Shown one piece after another: positions 25,163 to 34,118 of a stretch of DNA of 49,483 nt (position 1 is the stretch's first letter; every line of letters begins with the position of its first letter). The translations under genes were made by a program, and so were the position numbers. The stretch is taken from contig PKXQ01000102.1 in the NCBI GenBank assembly GCA_003132405.1, positions 23,505-72,987 of the forward strand. The letters run 5' to 3'. The notes beneath the pieces were generated by a model. That model saw nothing but the letters and a program-made list of their open reading frames with translations. It was not told where the DNA came from and ran no database searches. The DNA comes from Acidobacteriaceae bacterium. Its GTDB lineage: Bacteria; Acidobacteriota; Terriglobia; Terriglobales; Acidobacteriaceae.

Positions 25163-26168
25163 AGCGCACATTCACGCTGAAACTGAAAAAGACCGCGAAC
25201 TGACCTTCGCGCAGGCAATCCGCGAGGCCCTCGCCGAAGAGATGCGCCGCGACAAGACTGTCTGCATCATGGGTGAGGACGTGGCCGAGGCGGGCACGCC
25301 ATTCAAAGTTCTCTCCGGCCTGCTGGAAGAATTCGGCAAAGAGCGCGTGCTCGATACGCCGATTTCGGAAGCCGGCTTCACCGGGCTCGCAGTGGGCGCG
25401 GCGATGACGGGAATGCGCCCCGTGGTCGACATCATGTTTGGCGACTTCGTCACTTTGACCATGGACCAGATGGTCAACCAGGCCGCGAAAGTCCACTACA
25501 TGTCCGGCGGAAAGTGGAAAGTGCCGATGGTGATGCGCACCACCATGGGAGCAACCCGCCGCTCCGCTGCGCAACACTCACAGTCGCTGCACGCATGGTT
25601 CTGCCACGTTCCCGGATTAAAAGTGGTTTTGCCTTCGACGCCGTACGACGCCAAGGGATTACTGAAGTCCGCAATTCGCGATGAAAACCCGGTCGTCTTT
25701 TTCGAAGACAAGATGATGTACAAACTCAAGGGCTCGGTGCCTGCCGGAGATTACACCGTCCCGCTCGGCGTCGCGGATATAAAACGCGTGGGCGAGGACA
25801 TTACTTTCGTCGCCACCAGCAGCATGGTGCAGGTCGCGCTAGGCGCGGCCACAATGCTCGAAGAAATCGGAATCAGCGCTGAAGTGGTTGATCCGCGCAC
25901 TATGTGGCCGCTCGACGAAACAACTCTGATCGAATCGGCAAAGAAAACTTCGCGGGCGATCGTGCTCGACGAAGGCTACGAACGCTATGGTGTCACCGCC
26001 GAACTTGCCTCCGTGATCGCCACCGGCGCATTCTATGATCTCGACGCTCCGGTGAAGCGCATGGGCGCGATGCATGTTCCAATTCCGTTTTCGCCGCCAT
26101 TGGAAGATGTAACCGTGCCCACCGAACAAACCGTGTTCGAAGCCGCTCGCGCAATGTGCGGACGGTAG
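25155..26168 (+). CDS. 2-oxoacid (pyruvate/acetoin-type) dehydrogenase E1 beta subunit
   Basis: This is the partner of E1 alpha, forming the ThDP site at the heterodimer interface. The 337-residue product contains VCIMGEDVAEAGTPFKV, the conserved DTPISEAGFTGLAVGAAMTG segment, PVVDIMFGDFVTLTMDQ, and the C-terminal transketolase domain (VVDPRTMWPLDETTLIESAK). It overlaps E1 alpha by 8 bp. The only components of the complex visible here are E1 alpha, E1 beta and E2; dihydrolipoamide dehydrogenase (E3) is not in the window and must come from elsewhere. A GC-rich hairpin follows the stop directly, so full read-through into the M24 gene is uncertain. Confidence 0.93.
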   Translation: MPEAHIHAETEKDRELTFAQAIREALAEEMRRDKTVCIMGEDVAEAGTPFKVLSGLLEEFGKERVLDTPISEAGFTGLAVGAAMTGMRPVVDIMFGDFVTLTMDQMVNQAAKVHYMSGGKWKVPMVMRTTMGATRRSAAQHSQSLHAWFCHVPGLKVVLPSTPYDAKGLLKSAIRDENPVVFFEDKMMYKLKGSVPAGDYTVPLGVADIKRVGEDITFVATSSMVQVALGAATMLEEIGISAEVVDPRTMWPLDETTLIESAKKTSRAIVLDEGYERYGVTAELASVIATGAFYDLDAPVKRMGAMHVPIPFSPPLEDVTVPTEQTVFEAARAMCGR

Positions 26169-26169
26169 C

Positions 26170-26186
26170 GCCGGCGTTTCGCCGGC
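26170..26186. repeat. GCCGGCG hairpin between E1 beta and the M24 gene
   Basis: A 7-bp perfect stem (26170-26176 with 26180-26186) around TTT follows the E1 beta stop by 1 bp. It has no T-tract. It may stabilise the upstream mRNA 3' end or be another small dispersed hairpin. Confidence 0.4.
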
Positions 26187-26209
26187 TTCACGCATATTAA
26201 GGAGAAATT

Positions 26210-27556
26210 ATGGCTCTTCCAACTTACGGAACGATGGCGGTGGATTGGGAAAACCGGATCGACTTCGATCGCCTGCGCCGCGAGCGCCTGGCGCGCGCCA
26301 AAGATCTTCTACAAAAATCCGAAATGGGGGCCCTCCTCTGCTTCGACATGAACAACGTCCGCTACCTGACGGCGACTCATATAGGAACATGGGCACAGGA
26401 CAAAGCGAATCGCTTCACCCTCCTCCCGCAAAATGACGAGCCGATCTTGTGGGATTTCGGCTCCGCCGCCAAGCACCACCAATTGCATTGCCCTTGGCTA
26501 GGAGAGCGTTCGCGCGCCGGCATCTCCGTGCTGCGCGGCGCCATGACGCCCGAGATGGGGCGCGCCGAAGATGTCGCAAAGAAAATTCGCATCGAACTCG
26601 AAATGCGCGGCCTGCACAAAGAGCCCGTCGGAATCGACATCATCGAGTTGCCGGTCCTCTTCGCCCTGCAAAAAGAAGGCATCAAAGTGGTCGATGGCCA
26701 GGCGCTCATGTCAGAGGCGCGCCTGATCAAGACGCGCGACGAAATTAGCCTGCTCAACCACTCCGCCATGATGGTTGACGCCGCTTACGACGAACTCTAT
26801 CGCGCCATGAAGCCGGGCATGAGCGAAAATCAGGCAGTCGGCCTGGTGAGCAAAGTGCTCTACGACATGGGCTCCGAATACGTCGAAGCCGTCAACGCAA
26901 TATCCGGTGAGCGCTGCAATCCGCATCCGCACGTTTTCTCCGATCGCGTGTTGCGTCCCGGCGATCCCGTCTATTACGACATACTTCACTCCTACATGGG
27001 CTATCGCACCTGTTACTACCGTTGTTTCACGATCGGCTACGCCTCGCACGCGATGAACGATGCCTACAAGCGATGCCGCGAATATCTCGACGCAGCGATT
27101 GAACTCGTGCGCCCAGGTCGAACGACGGCCGAGATTGCGTCGGTGTGGCCGAAGGCACAAGAATTCGGTTTCCCCAACGAAGAAGCCTGTTTCGCGCTGC
27201 AATACGGTCACGGCATCGGCCTCGCCATCTGGGAGAAGCCCGTCATCAGCCGCCTCGTGTCGCTCGAACATTCCTGCGAGATCAAGCCGGGCATGGTGTT
27301 CGCTCTCGAAACTTTCTGGCCGTCTACCGACGGTTGGAGCGCGGCGCGCATCGAAGAAGAAATTGTCGTCACCGAAACCGGTCACGAAGTCATCACGCGT
27401 TTCCCGGCCGAAGAGCTTCTGGTCGCTGGTCGGCACTACGTCACAGTCGACGGTCCGCTTCCGGCGATCCGTGAAACCGAATCGAAGCCGAGCAAACGGG
27501 TGCGCGAGATGATCGAAGCCAGTTCCAAGCAGGAGCGGGTCGGCGTCAGCGACTGA
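26210..27556 (+). CDS. M24-family (pita-bread) hydrolase with altered metal site
   Basis: M24 proteins include prolidases, aminopeptidase P, creatinase and the DMSP lyase DddP. The 448-residue product has the N-terminal creatinase-like domain (LLCFDMNNVRYLTA) and a C-terminal pita-bread fold. Of the five usual metal ligands four fit: Asp257 (YYDIL), His334 (G-H-G-I-G-L), Glu in FALETFW and Glu in RIEEEIVVTETG. The fifth, an Asp 11 residues after Asp257, is Cys268 (GYRTCYYR). It is therefore unlikely to be a standard prolidase; N-terminal similarity to DddP-like or creatinase-like enzymes, which cleave non-peptide substrates, is suggestive only. GGAG precedes the ATG. It lies between E1 beta and E2, so its role is probably catabolic. 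Confidence 0.8.
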   Translation: MALPTYGTMAVDWENRIDFDRLRRERLARAKDLLQKSEMGALLCFDMNNVRYLTATHIGTWAQDKANRFTLLPQNDEPILWDFGSAAKHHQLHCPWLGERSRAGISVLRGAMTPEMGRAEDVAKKIRIELEMRGLHKEPVGIDIIELPVLFALQKEGIKVVDGQALMSEARLIKTRDEISLLNHSAMMVDAAYDELYRAMKPGMSENQAVGLVSKVLYDMGSEYVEAVNAISGERCNPHPHVFSDRVLRPGDPVYYDILHSYMGYRTCYYRCFTIGYASHAMNDAYKRCREYLDAAIELVRPGRTTAEIASVWPKAQEFGFPNEEACFALQYGHGIGLAIWEKPVISRLVSLEHSCEIKPGMVFALETFWPSTDGWSAARIEEEIVVTETGHEVITRFPAEELLVAGRHYVTVDGPLPAIRETESKPSKRVREMIEASSKQERVGVSD

Positions 27557-27608
27557 TAAGCGCACCGCTGCTGCACTAACCAATTTGGATCCAGGCAGAA
27601 AATTAACT

Positions 27609-28835
27609 ATGGCGATCAGTGTCGTTATGCCCGCGCTTGAAATGGCTCAGGAAACCGGCAAGCTCATTTCGTGGCTGAAGAAAGAAGGGGAATCGGTCGC
27701 GAAGGGCGAGCCGCTGCTCGAAATCGAAACCGACAAAGCGGTCATGGAAATTGAATCCCCCGGCGAAGGCGTGCTCGCGGGAATCAAAGTACGGGCCGGC
27801 GCCGAAGTGCCCGTGGGCCACACTATTGCGTGGATCGTGCGCCCCGGAGAAACTCCTCCCACGGATGAAGTCACCGCCGCCTCGGGAAGAAAAACCACCT
27901 CTAGCGTGACCACCTCCGGACCTGCAAGCCCCACCGTAACGCCAGCCTCAGCCGCGACGCAATCCGCAACTCAGCCCATCAAGATTTCTCCGAAGGCGCG
28001 GCGCCTAGCCACCGAACGAGGTGTCAATCTCGCTGATGTGCGCGGTTCGGCCCCCGGCGGAGAAATTCTTGCTTCTGATATTCTCGCCGCCGCAGAAGCC
28101 AGAAGTTCTGCGTCTGCCGCGCCGGCCGATAGCGGCAGCACGATTTCTCGCCTGATGGCCGAACGCACCACGCAGAGTTGGACGACCGTTCCTCACTTTT
28201 TTGTCATACGCGAAGTAGACGCTTCTGCTCTGAATGCGGCGCGCCAAAAGCTGGGCGCCGAAATAGAACAGGCAGGCGGCGCGAAACTCACCCATACCGA
28301 TCTCCTCATAGCGCTGGTGGCGAGCGTGCTCCGCAAGCATTCACGTCTAAATGCAAGCTGGATACAGGAATCAGTCCGCACCAACCCCGACATTAACGTC
28401 GGAGTAGCGATGGCCGTAGAAGACGGCGTAGTCGCGCCAGTAATCCGCCACGCCGACAAAATGAAACTCAGCGAGATTGCGCTGCTGCGGCGTGATTTGG
28501 CAGAACATGCGCGCAGTGGCAGGCTTCGTCCCGCCGATCTCTCCGGAGGCACCTTCACCATCAGCAATCTCGGCATGTTCGGAGTCGATGCCTTCACCGC
28601 CATCATCATTCCACCGCAAGCCGCCATTCTCGCCGTCGGAGCGATCGCCGATCGCGTAGTGCCGGTCGGGGAAGGTTCAGCCGCTCAGCCTGGCATTCGT
28701 CCCATGATGACCTTGACGCTTTCGAGCGATCATCGCGTAGTGGATGGCGCGCGAGCCGCGGAGTTTATGCGCGACCTGGTCGAGGCGCTTGGAAGTCCGC
28801 AGAAATATTTAGATTGCTACACGGCCGCTGAATAA
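27609..28835 (+). CDS. 2-oxoacid dehydrogenase E2, dihydrolipoamide acyltransferase
   Basis: E2 accepts the acyl group on its lipoyl arm and transfers it to CoA. The 408-residue protein has one lipoyl domain (lipoylated Lys43 in EIETDKAVMEI), an Ala/Thr/Pro-rich linker, a peripheral-subunit-binding domain (SPKARRLATERGVNLADV), and the catalytic core ending in S-S-D-H-R-V-V-D-G with His375 and Asp379. The ATG at 27609 is favoured because lipoyl domains begin with M-A-I-S-V-V-M-P; an in-frame TTG at 27585 is less likely. The spacing to the M24 gene is 52 bp. The last 27 bp overlap the 3' end of the convergent amidohydrolase gene. Confidence 0.93.
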   Translation: MAISVVMPALEMAQETGKLISWLKKEGESVAKGEPLLEIETDKAVMEIESPGEGVLAGIKVRAGAEVPVGHTIAWIVRPGETPPTDEVTAASGRKTTSSVTTSGPASPTVTPASAATQSATQPIKISPKARRLATERGVNLADVRGSAPGGEILASDILAAAEARSSASAAPADSGSTISRLMAERTTQSWTTVPHFFVIREVDASALNAARQKLGAEIEQAGGAKLTHTDLLIALVASVLRKHSRLNASWIQESVRTNPDINVGVAMAVEDGVVAPVIRHADKMKLSEIALLRRDLAEHARSGRLRPADLSGGTFTISNLGMFGVDAFTAIIIPPQAAILAVGAIADRVVPVGEGSAAQPGIRPMMTLTLSSDHRVVDGARAAEFMRDLVEALGSPQKYLDCYTAAE

Positions 28836-29867
28836 ACGCAACGCGTTTTCGCAATAAATCTTCCGCAGCACGTCATCCGGAAGATGCAGCCCATAAATAT
28901 TCCAGCGTCCCTGCCGCGACGCATGCGACGGATACTCGAAATATTCGTCAGCCGTTTCGAGAAAACGAAAATGCAGTCGATACATCTCGACCGTAGGAAC
29001 CAGGTCTGTCCCGAACAGGATACGGTCAGCGTGCTTTAGAAAGAAATCGCGCGAGGTGTAGGGTTGGCGCCCGAGTTCGGCAGTTCGTGCGCTCATGTCA
29101 ACAAAAACGTTAGGATACGTTGAAAGCAGCTTGTCGAGATAGGCGAGGTTCTCCGGTTTCTCGGCCATATGCGCCGCGACAAACGTAGTTTGAGGATGCC
29201 GAGCAAACACACGGTCGCGCTGTTCCAACAACTCGTCCTTACTGTATTGCGATCCGTGGAAGCCCCAGTCCGGATGCGCGGCCAGTTCCTCGTAGCGCTC
29301 ATTGAACCGGTCGATGGGAAGAAAGAATGCGTCCGGATCTGCGATGTGGAACATCACCGGAACGCGAAGCGTCGCGGTCTCGTCAAACAGCGGCCCCAGC
29401 CTCACATCATCAATTCGGAGCAGTTCGCCATCGGTATCGCGCAGTTGTAGCCCAAGATCCTTCCAGATTTTCAGTCCGCACGCGCCTGCTTCAATAAAGC
29501 TTCGCAAATTCTCAACCGCGCGTGCGAAGAAATCCGAAGAGTGGAGGCCTCTCCAGTCCATCCATGCGATCGTCGAGAAACGTCCCGGCGCAAACGAGTG
29601 AAAGCGGCGCATGATGGATCGCGCTTCGTCCCCCACTTTCATAGTGATGTTGACCGTCCTCTCAATTCCACAGACATCCATAATTCGAACCACGTCCGCG
29701 GGATCCTGCGCATCGAGGTGATTGTGGAAGTCAATCGCCGGAAACTTCGCCCTCAATACTTCATGGACTGGAGTAACCAGCATCGAGCGCGGCTGAAAAT
29801 CACCGAGGGGAAGATCGACGGTTGCTCTCGCCGAAACCATCGCTATGAATTTATCTGCTTCCGTCAT
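28809..29867 (-). CDS. amidohydrolase-superfamily (Amidohydro_2) protein
   Basis: The 352-residue product is a TIM-barrel metal-dependent hydrolase or decarboxylase of the Amidohydro_2 (ACMSD-like) group. Metal-site candidates are D-F-H-N-H-L-D near residue 46, the His in V-M-F-H-I-A-D-P, the His in FVAAHMAEKPENL and the Asp in I-L-F-G-T-D-L-V-P. The substrate is unknown; relatives open lactones or decarboxylate carboxylic acids. The ATG at 29867 has AAGGA 7 bases upstream; the in-frame TTG at 29897 is rejected for lack of a ribosome site. It faces the E2 gene tail to tail with a 27-bp overlap and may belong functionally to the same catabolic island. Confidence 0.82.
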   Translation of the reverse strand: MTEADKFIAMVSARATVDLPLGDFQPRSMLVTPVHEVLRAKFPAIDFHNHLDAQDPADVVRIMDVCGIERTVNITMKVGDEARSIMRRFHSFAPGRFSTIAWMDWRGLHSSDFFARAVENLRSFIEAGACGLKIWKDLGLQLRDTDGELLRIDDVRLGPLFDETATLRVPVMFHIADPDAFFLPIDRFNERYEELAAHPDWGFHGSQYSKDELLEQRDRVFARHPQTTFVAAHMAEKPENLAYLDKLLSTYPNVFVDMSARTAELGRQPYTSRDFFLKHADRILFGTDLVPTVEMYRLHFRFLETADEYFEYPSHASRQGRWNIYGLHLPDDVLRKIYCENALRLFSGRVAI

Positions 29868-30000
29868 CCATCGTTCCTTTACATGCGGGTTGCTCAAGAG
29901 TTTTTGAGAAGCCGTGGTAGGCTGGATCGTCGCCGATGATTCAATTCAGCCAGGGCGCTCGCAACCGAAATAATAGCCGTTTTATTCGCGGACGGTTCCA

Positions 30001-32034
30001 GTGAAATCTCTTCCGGTCTTCGCTTTCCTTGCGTTGCTCGCCGCTACTGCGACAATTGCCCATTCTCAGACAGCCGCATTGCCTTCGTCGCTTCTCACGA
30101 TCGATCCGGGACAAGCAGTTGCCGCCAGCGACGGAACCAAGCTTTCACTCGCCAACCGTGCGCTTTTAGTTGAGTGGACGACTGAGAACGGCAAATTCAA
30201 GTTCACTAAATTCGACGATCTTCTCGCGAAACAATCTGCGCCAGTCACGGGCGAAGTGTTCGTCATTTACTTGAAGGACGGTCGCGACTTTCCCGCCTCA
30301 CAGATGTCGTTGGTCTCTACGCCCACCGTGGAAGACCTCCCTGCGAATCCGAACGCATCGAGGCTCTCTGAAAGAATCGGCGGCAAGAAAATTGGTGTCA
30401 CCTTACAATCGGCCTCTGAAAACATCCGCGTGGCATGGGCCGGAATTCTTCGCGATGGTTCAAACTATCTCCGGCAGGAAATTACGGTACGCGCGTTGGG
30501 CCAGGATGTCCCAGTTTCCGAAATCCGTTTGATCGATTGGAATCTGCCTGCGGCAAAGGTTGTTGGGAGCGTGATGGGTTCGCCGGTTGTCGCCGATGGC
30601 ATTTTTGCCGGCTTCGAACATCCCCTTTCTAAATGCGAGGTCTCGGATGGTGTTGCGACGTGCGCGCTCTCCCGGAAAATCCCTCTGCCTGCGAATCATG
30701 AGGTGAAATATTCATCGGTGATCGGCGTAACGCCACCAACCCAATTACGCCGCGGCTTTCTCAACTATGTGGAGCGTGAGCGTGCGCATCCCTATCGCAC
30801 CTTTCTGCATTACAACTCCTGGTACGACCTCGGATATTTCGGTAAGTTTGATCAAACTGGCGCACTCGATCGAATCCATGCTTTCGGAACACAGTTGAAC
30901 AAACTGCGCGGTGTCTCGCTCGATTCGTTTCTCTTCGACGACGGATGGGATGATCCAAAAACGCTATGGCGATTCAACTCCGGTTTCCCTGACGGATTCA
31001 CTCCGGTAAAAGAGGCCACCGCCAGATATGGCGCTGCGCCGGGCATTTGGCTGTCTCCCTGGGGTGGTTACGGGAAGCCGCATGAAGAACGGATCAAGTT
31101 TGGCGTGGAACAAGGATTCGAGACAAATAAGGATGGCTTCGCGCTCTCGGGACCAAAATACTATCGTCACTTCCACGATGTTTGCGTGGAGATGATTCGT
31201 GCCTACGGAGTAAATCAATTCAAGATCGACGGCACGGGAAACGCAAACGAGGTGATTCCCGGCAGCAAATTCGATAGTGACTTCGATGCGGCGATAAACC
31301 TGATTCAGGATATGCGCGCGGCCGAGCCTGCCATCTATATCAACCTCACGACCGGTACCTATCCATCGCCGTTTTGGCTGCAATACGCCGATTCAATCTG
31401 GCGAGGCGGCGACGATCACAGCTTTGCGGGCGTCGGCACCTGGCGCCAGAAGTGGATCACCTACCGCGATGCTGACACATACGAGCATGTGGTGAAGGCT
31501 GGTCCGCTCTATCCCCTGAATGCACTGATGCTGCACGGGCTCATCTACGCGCGCCATGCGAAGAATTTGGGCACCGATCCGAACCATGATTTCACCGACG
31601 AGGTCCACGACTATTTCGGCACCGGCACGCAGTTGCAGGAGATGTACATCACGCCTTCGCTGTTGACCAAAGAGAATTGGGATACCATCGCGGAGGCGGC
31701 GAAGTGGTCGCGTCAGAACGCAACAATTCTGCGTGACTCGCATTGGGTCGGAGGCGATCCGGCGAAACTTGAAGTCTATGGCTGGGCTTCATGGTCGTCC
31801 AAGAAAGCGATTCTCGTCCTGAGGAATCCGAGTAACAAGCCACAGCAGTTCTCGGCGGATGTCGGGCAGGCGTTCGAGATCCCGGAGGGCGCACCCGTAA
31901 ATTTCCAAGCGAAAAGCCCGTGGACAAAGGACCGCTCGACACAGCCTTTTCTACTGAGCGCAGGCTCGCCGCACGTTTTCGAGTTAGCGCCGTTTGAGGT
32001 TCTAACGCTGGAGGCGGTGCCAGTAATCCGCTGA
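30001..32034 (+). CDS. secreted GH36-like glycoside hydrolase (often annotated enterotoxin)
   Basis: The 677-residue protein carries a signal peptide (about 22 residues ending AHS-Q). It belongs to a GH-D-clan group near GH36 alpha-galactosidases that databases often label enterotoxin. After an N-terminal beta domain comes the barrel: Y-N-S-W-Y-D-L-G-Y, DSFLFDDGWDDPKTLWRFN, PGIWLSPWGGYGKPH, the putative nucleophile region NQFKIDGTGNANE, and YINLTTGTYPSPFW with DSIWRGGDDHSFAG. A C-terminal beta sandwich follows. It probably acts on alpha-linked galactose-type sugars outside the cytoplasm, but specificity is unproven. It begins with GTG without a clear ribosome site. Its stop is 3 bp from the convergent PfkB stop. 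Confidence 0.82.
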   Translation: MKSLPVFAFLALLAATATIAHSQTAALPSSLLTIDPGQAVAASDGTKLSLANRALLVEWTTENGKFKFTKFDDLLAKQSAPVTGEVFVIYLKDGRDFPASQMSLVSTPTVEDLPANPNASRLSERIGGKKIGVTLQSASENIRVAWAGILRDGSNYLRQEITVRALGQDVPVSEIRLIDWNLPAAKVVGSVMGSPVVADGIFAGFEHPLSKCEVSDGVATCALSRKIPLPANHEVKYSSVIGVTPPTQLRRGFLNYVERERAHPYRTFLHYNSWYDLGYFGKFDQTGALDRIHAFGTQLNKLRGVSLDSFLFDDGWDDPKTLWRFNSGFPDGFTPVKEATARYGAAPGIWLSPWGGYGKPHEERIKFGVEQGFETNKDGFALSGPKYYRHFHDVCVEMIRAYGVNQFKIDGTGNANEVIPGSKFDSDFDAAINLIQDMRAAEPAIYINLTTGTYPSPFWLQYADSIWRGGDDHSFAGVGTWRQKWITYRDADTYEHVVKAGPLYPLNALMLHGLIYARHAKNLGTDPNHDFTDEVHDYFGTGTQLQEMYITPSLLTKENWDTIAEAAKWSRQNATILRDSHWVGGDPAKLEVYGWASWSSKKAILVLRNPSNKPQQFSADVGQAFEIPEGAPVNFQAKSPWTKDRSTQPFLLSAGSPHVFELAPFEVLTLEAVPVIR

Positions 32035-32037
32035 GTT

Positions 32038-32973
32038 TTATTGATTGCTGGCTTCGTGACGACGAAAGAATTCCTGCATTCGCGCTCTGTCGCGAAAAGC
32101 TTCGGTGCCGCCACAATCGGTGGTGGAGAATGCCCCGCACAAATTTCCATAAGCCAGGCACTTCTCAAGATCCGCGCCGCGCAGAAATTGGTGGAGAAAT
32201 CCAGCATCGAAGCTGTCTCCCGCGCCGACCGGATCGACGACCTTCACGGGGATAGCCTCCGCGTTGAATCGACGACCGTCCTGAATCGCAATTGCTCCGC
32301 TGGCGCCCATTTTGACGACAACGGTTTTCACTTTTTGCCCCAGCCGCGAGAGTGCGTTTTCGAAGTCGTTAGTCCCCGCAATCTTCATCGCTTCGCGCTC
32401 ATTCGGCAGCAAAATATCTACGTGCGGAAGAATCTTCGCGAGTCCGTCCTTCCAGCGATCTTCAGGGTCATCGTTGGTGTCTAGCGAAGTTGTCAGACCG
32501 GCTGACTTCACTCGACGAAAAAGCTCGGGCACATGCGGCAACAGTTCCCGCTGCAAAAAAAGCGACGACATATGGAAGTGGCGCGCAGAGGCCAAATAAT
32601 CGAGATCAATATCTTTAAAACGTAATTCGGAAATTGTGCCCGGATAAGTGAGAATGTGGCGCTGGCTCTCGTGCGGAAGAATAACAGTTACGCCTGACTT
32701 CGCGCCGTGAGCGACCCGAGTTAAATGCACACCGCGTTCACGCAGACGGTCCGTCGCAATAGCGCCGAAAGAATCGCCGCCGACTTTCGTAATAAAGCCC
32801 ACCTGGCTGCCAAGAGCGGCGAGATTATGCGCAAGGATGGCAGAGGAACTGCCCAACGTGACGGCAAAATCGGAGGCAAGCAACTCGCGCTCGGTTGGCA
32901 TCTGCTCAGGCAACCCGTAGAGGATGAGATCGAGATTGATCTCCCCAACGATTGCGATATCGAGCTTGGACAT
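32038..32973 (-). CDS. PfkB-family sugar kinase
   Basis: The 311-residue ribokinase-fold enzyme phosphorylates a sugar or sugar phosphate with ATP. It has the N-terminal start DIAIVGEINLDLILYG, the glycine-rich substrate region (TLGSSSAILAHNLAALG), and the C-terminal PfkB signature DPVGAGDSFDAGF containing the catalytic Asp. The adjacent AgaS-like and AgaR-like genes suggest a hexosamine kinase or a tagatose-6-phosphate kinase, but the family cannot be subdivided from sequence by eye. It is the last gene of the leftward run (TonB receptor, regulator, SIS, kinase), about 37 bp after the SIS stop. No strong ribosome site is visible at the ATG (32973). Confidence 0.88.
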   Translation of the reverse strand: MSKLDIAIVGEINLDLILYGLPEQMPTERELLASDFAVTLGSSSAILAHNLAALGSQVGFITKVGGDSFGAIATDRLRERGVHLTRVAHGAKSGVTVILPHESQRHILTYPGTISELRFKDIDLDYLASARHFHMSSLFLQRELLPHVPELFRRVKSAGLTTSLDTNDDPEDRWKDGLAKILPHVDILLPNEREAMKIAGTNDFENALSRLGQKVKTVVVKMGASGAIAIQDGRRFNAEAIPVKVVDPVGAGDSFDAGFLHQFLRGADLEKCLAYGNLCGAFSTTDCGGTEAFRDRARMQEFFRRHEASNQ

Positions 32974-33010
32974 GGAAGCTGGTTCTTTTATGCTGTAGCT
33001 AAAAGGTCAA

Positions 33011-34099
33011 CTAAGTGCTAACTGCCGGCTTCAGTTCGACCACGCGCGTCAGATTTTTCGGCGTATCCGGATTCAGGCCCTTCTTGATTCCATAGTAAAC
33101 GCCATACAGTTGACCCCAAATCACGAACGCCGCTAGACGCGCATACTCTGGCGATTGCAGACCAAGTTCGATGGCGAAGTCAGCCGCCCGCTGCGCGCGA
33201 CTATCAACGCGGTTCGCGATCACCATAGTAGCTGCGCCGAGGGCCTGCATTTCTTCGAGTAACTCGACTTCCGCGTCGTAAGAAGTTTCCGACATAAGAA
33301 ATGTAATCAGCGTGTCAGGACTGGCGATCGATTTAGGGCCGTGGCGAAACTCCAGGGAGTGAAATACCTGCGCATAAGACGAGGAGGATTCCGTCACCTT
33401 CAACATGCACTCCGAAGCAATGCCGAACAGCGGACCTTGGGCGAGGAAGACGAAGTCGGAGAAATTCCGAGACTCTACAAACAATCGCAACCGCTGCGGA
33501 ATGTCTTCCAGCAAAGACTCCACCTGTTCCGGGAGATCAAGCAATTCTCGTCGAAATGTATCGTTGACAGAAACTGTTGCCGCGAGGTATTGCAGGCCAA
33601 GCAACATTGATGTAAACGATCGCGTCATGACGGTACTCTGCTCATCAGCACCGAGAAGCTTCAACGTCAAGCTGCATGCAGCCTCCAGCGGTTGGCCATC
33701 GGCACAGGTGATAGCGATGGAGCGGAGATCATGCTCCTTCTCCAACATCTGGGCGACGCGAACCGCCTCTGACGTGCGGCCAGAACGCGAGATCACAACC
33801 GGAATATATGTTTTTCCCGCGTGCAGGGTAAGTGCGGGATACATTAATAATTCAGAAGCTGGCACCGCGTGCGCCGCTAAGTTGAGATAGTTGAAGCTCG
33901 CCGCCGCAGCCTGCGCCAGATAGTAACTGGTTCCGCAACCTATAAATATCCACGCGGCTCCCAGCCGCGCGAGTTGGGTGGCAGCTCGCAGCTCATCGCT
34001 GGCCGCCAGAGTGGCTAGACACGCATTCCAGCACTGAGGCTGAGAAAGAATCTCGTGTAATGTGTGCTGGCCGCTTTCTGTCACTTCAACTGATTTCAT
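33011..34099 (-). CDS. double-SIS-domain sugar isomerase/deaminase, AgaS-like
   Basis: The 362-residue protein has two SIS domains. The first carries the phosphosugar-binding I-G-C-G-T-S-Y-Y-L-A and I-S-R-S-G-R-T-S-E-A motifs; the second carries ECMLKVTE and the conserved EFRHGPKSI. This layout is shared by AgaS (galactosamine-6-phosphate deaminase/isomerase) and the isomerase half of GlmS; the absence of a glutaminase domain and the AgaR-like neighbour favour AgaS. It would convert GalN-6-P to tagatose-6-P plus ammonia. The ATG at 34099 lies 19 bp after the regulator's stop, so both are probably co-transcribed. A fructoselysine-type or GlcN-6-P isomerase is an alternative. Confidence 0.82.
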   Translation of the reverse strand: MKSVEVTESGQHTLHEILSQPQCWNACLATLAASDELRAATQLARLGAAWIFIGCGTSYYLAQAAAASFNYLNLAAHAVPASELLMYPALTLHAGKTYIPVVISRSGRTSEAVRVAQMLEKEHDLRSIAITCADGQPLEAACSLTLKLLGADEQSTVMTRSFTSMLLGLQYLAATVSVNDTFRRELLDLPEQVESLLEDIPQRLRLFVESRNFSDFVFLAQGPLFGIASECMLKVTESSSSYAQVFHSLEFRHGPKSIASPDTLITFLMSETSYDAEVELLEEMQALGAATMVIANRVDSRAQRAADFAIELGLQSPEYARLAAFVIWGQLYGVYYGIKKGLNPDTPKNLTRVVELKPAVST

Positions 34100-34118
34100 C
34101 GTTCGTCTTCGACTCCGA

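Noticed and set aside
29960..29996. Imperfect inverted repeat (CGAAATAA ... TTATTCG) before the GH36-like gene as an AgaR site
   Set aside because: It needs a one-base bulge, and it does not match the TTTCGTT direct-repeat layout seen at 38.7 kb.
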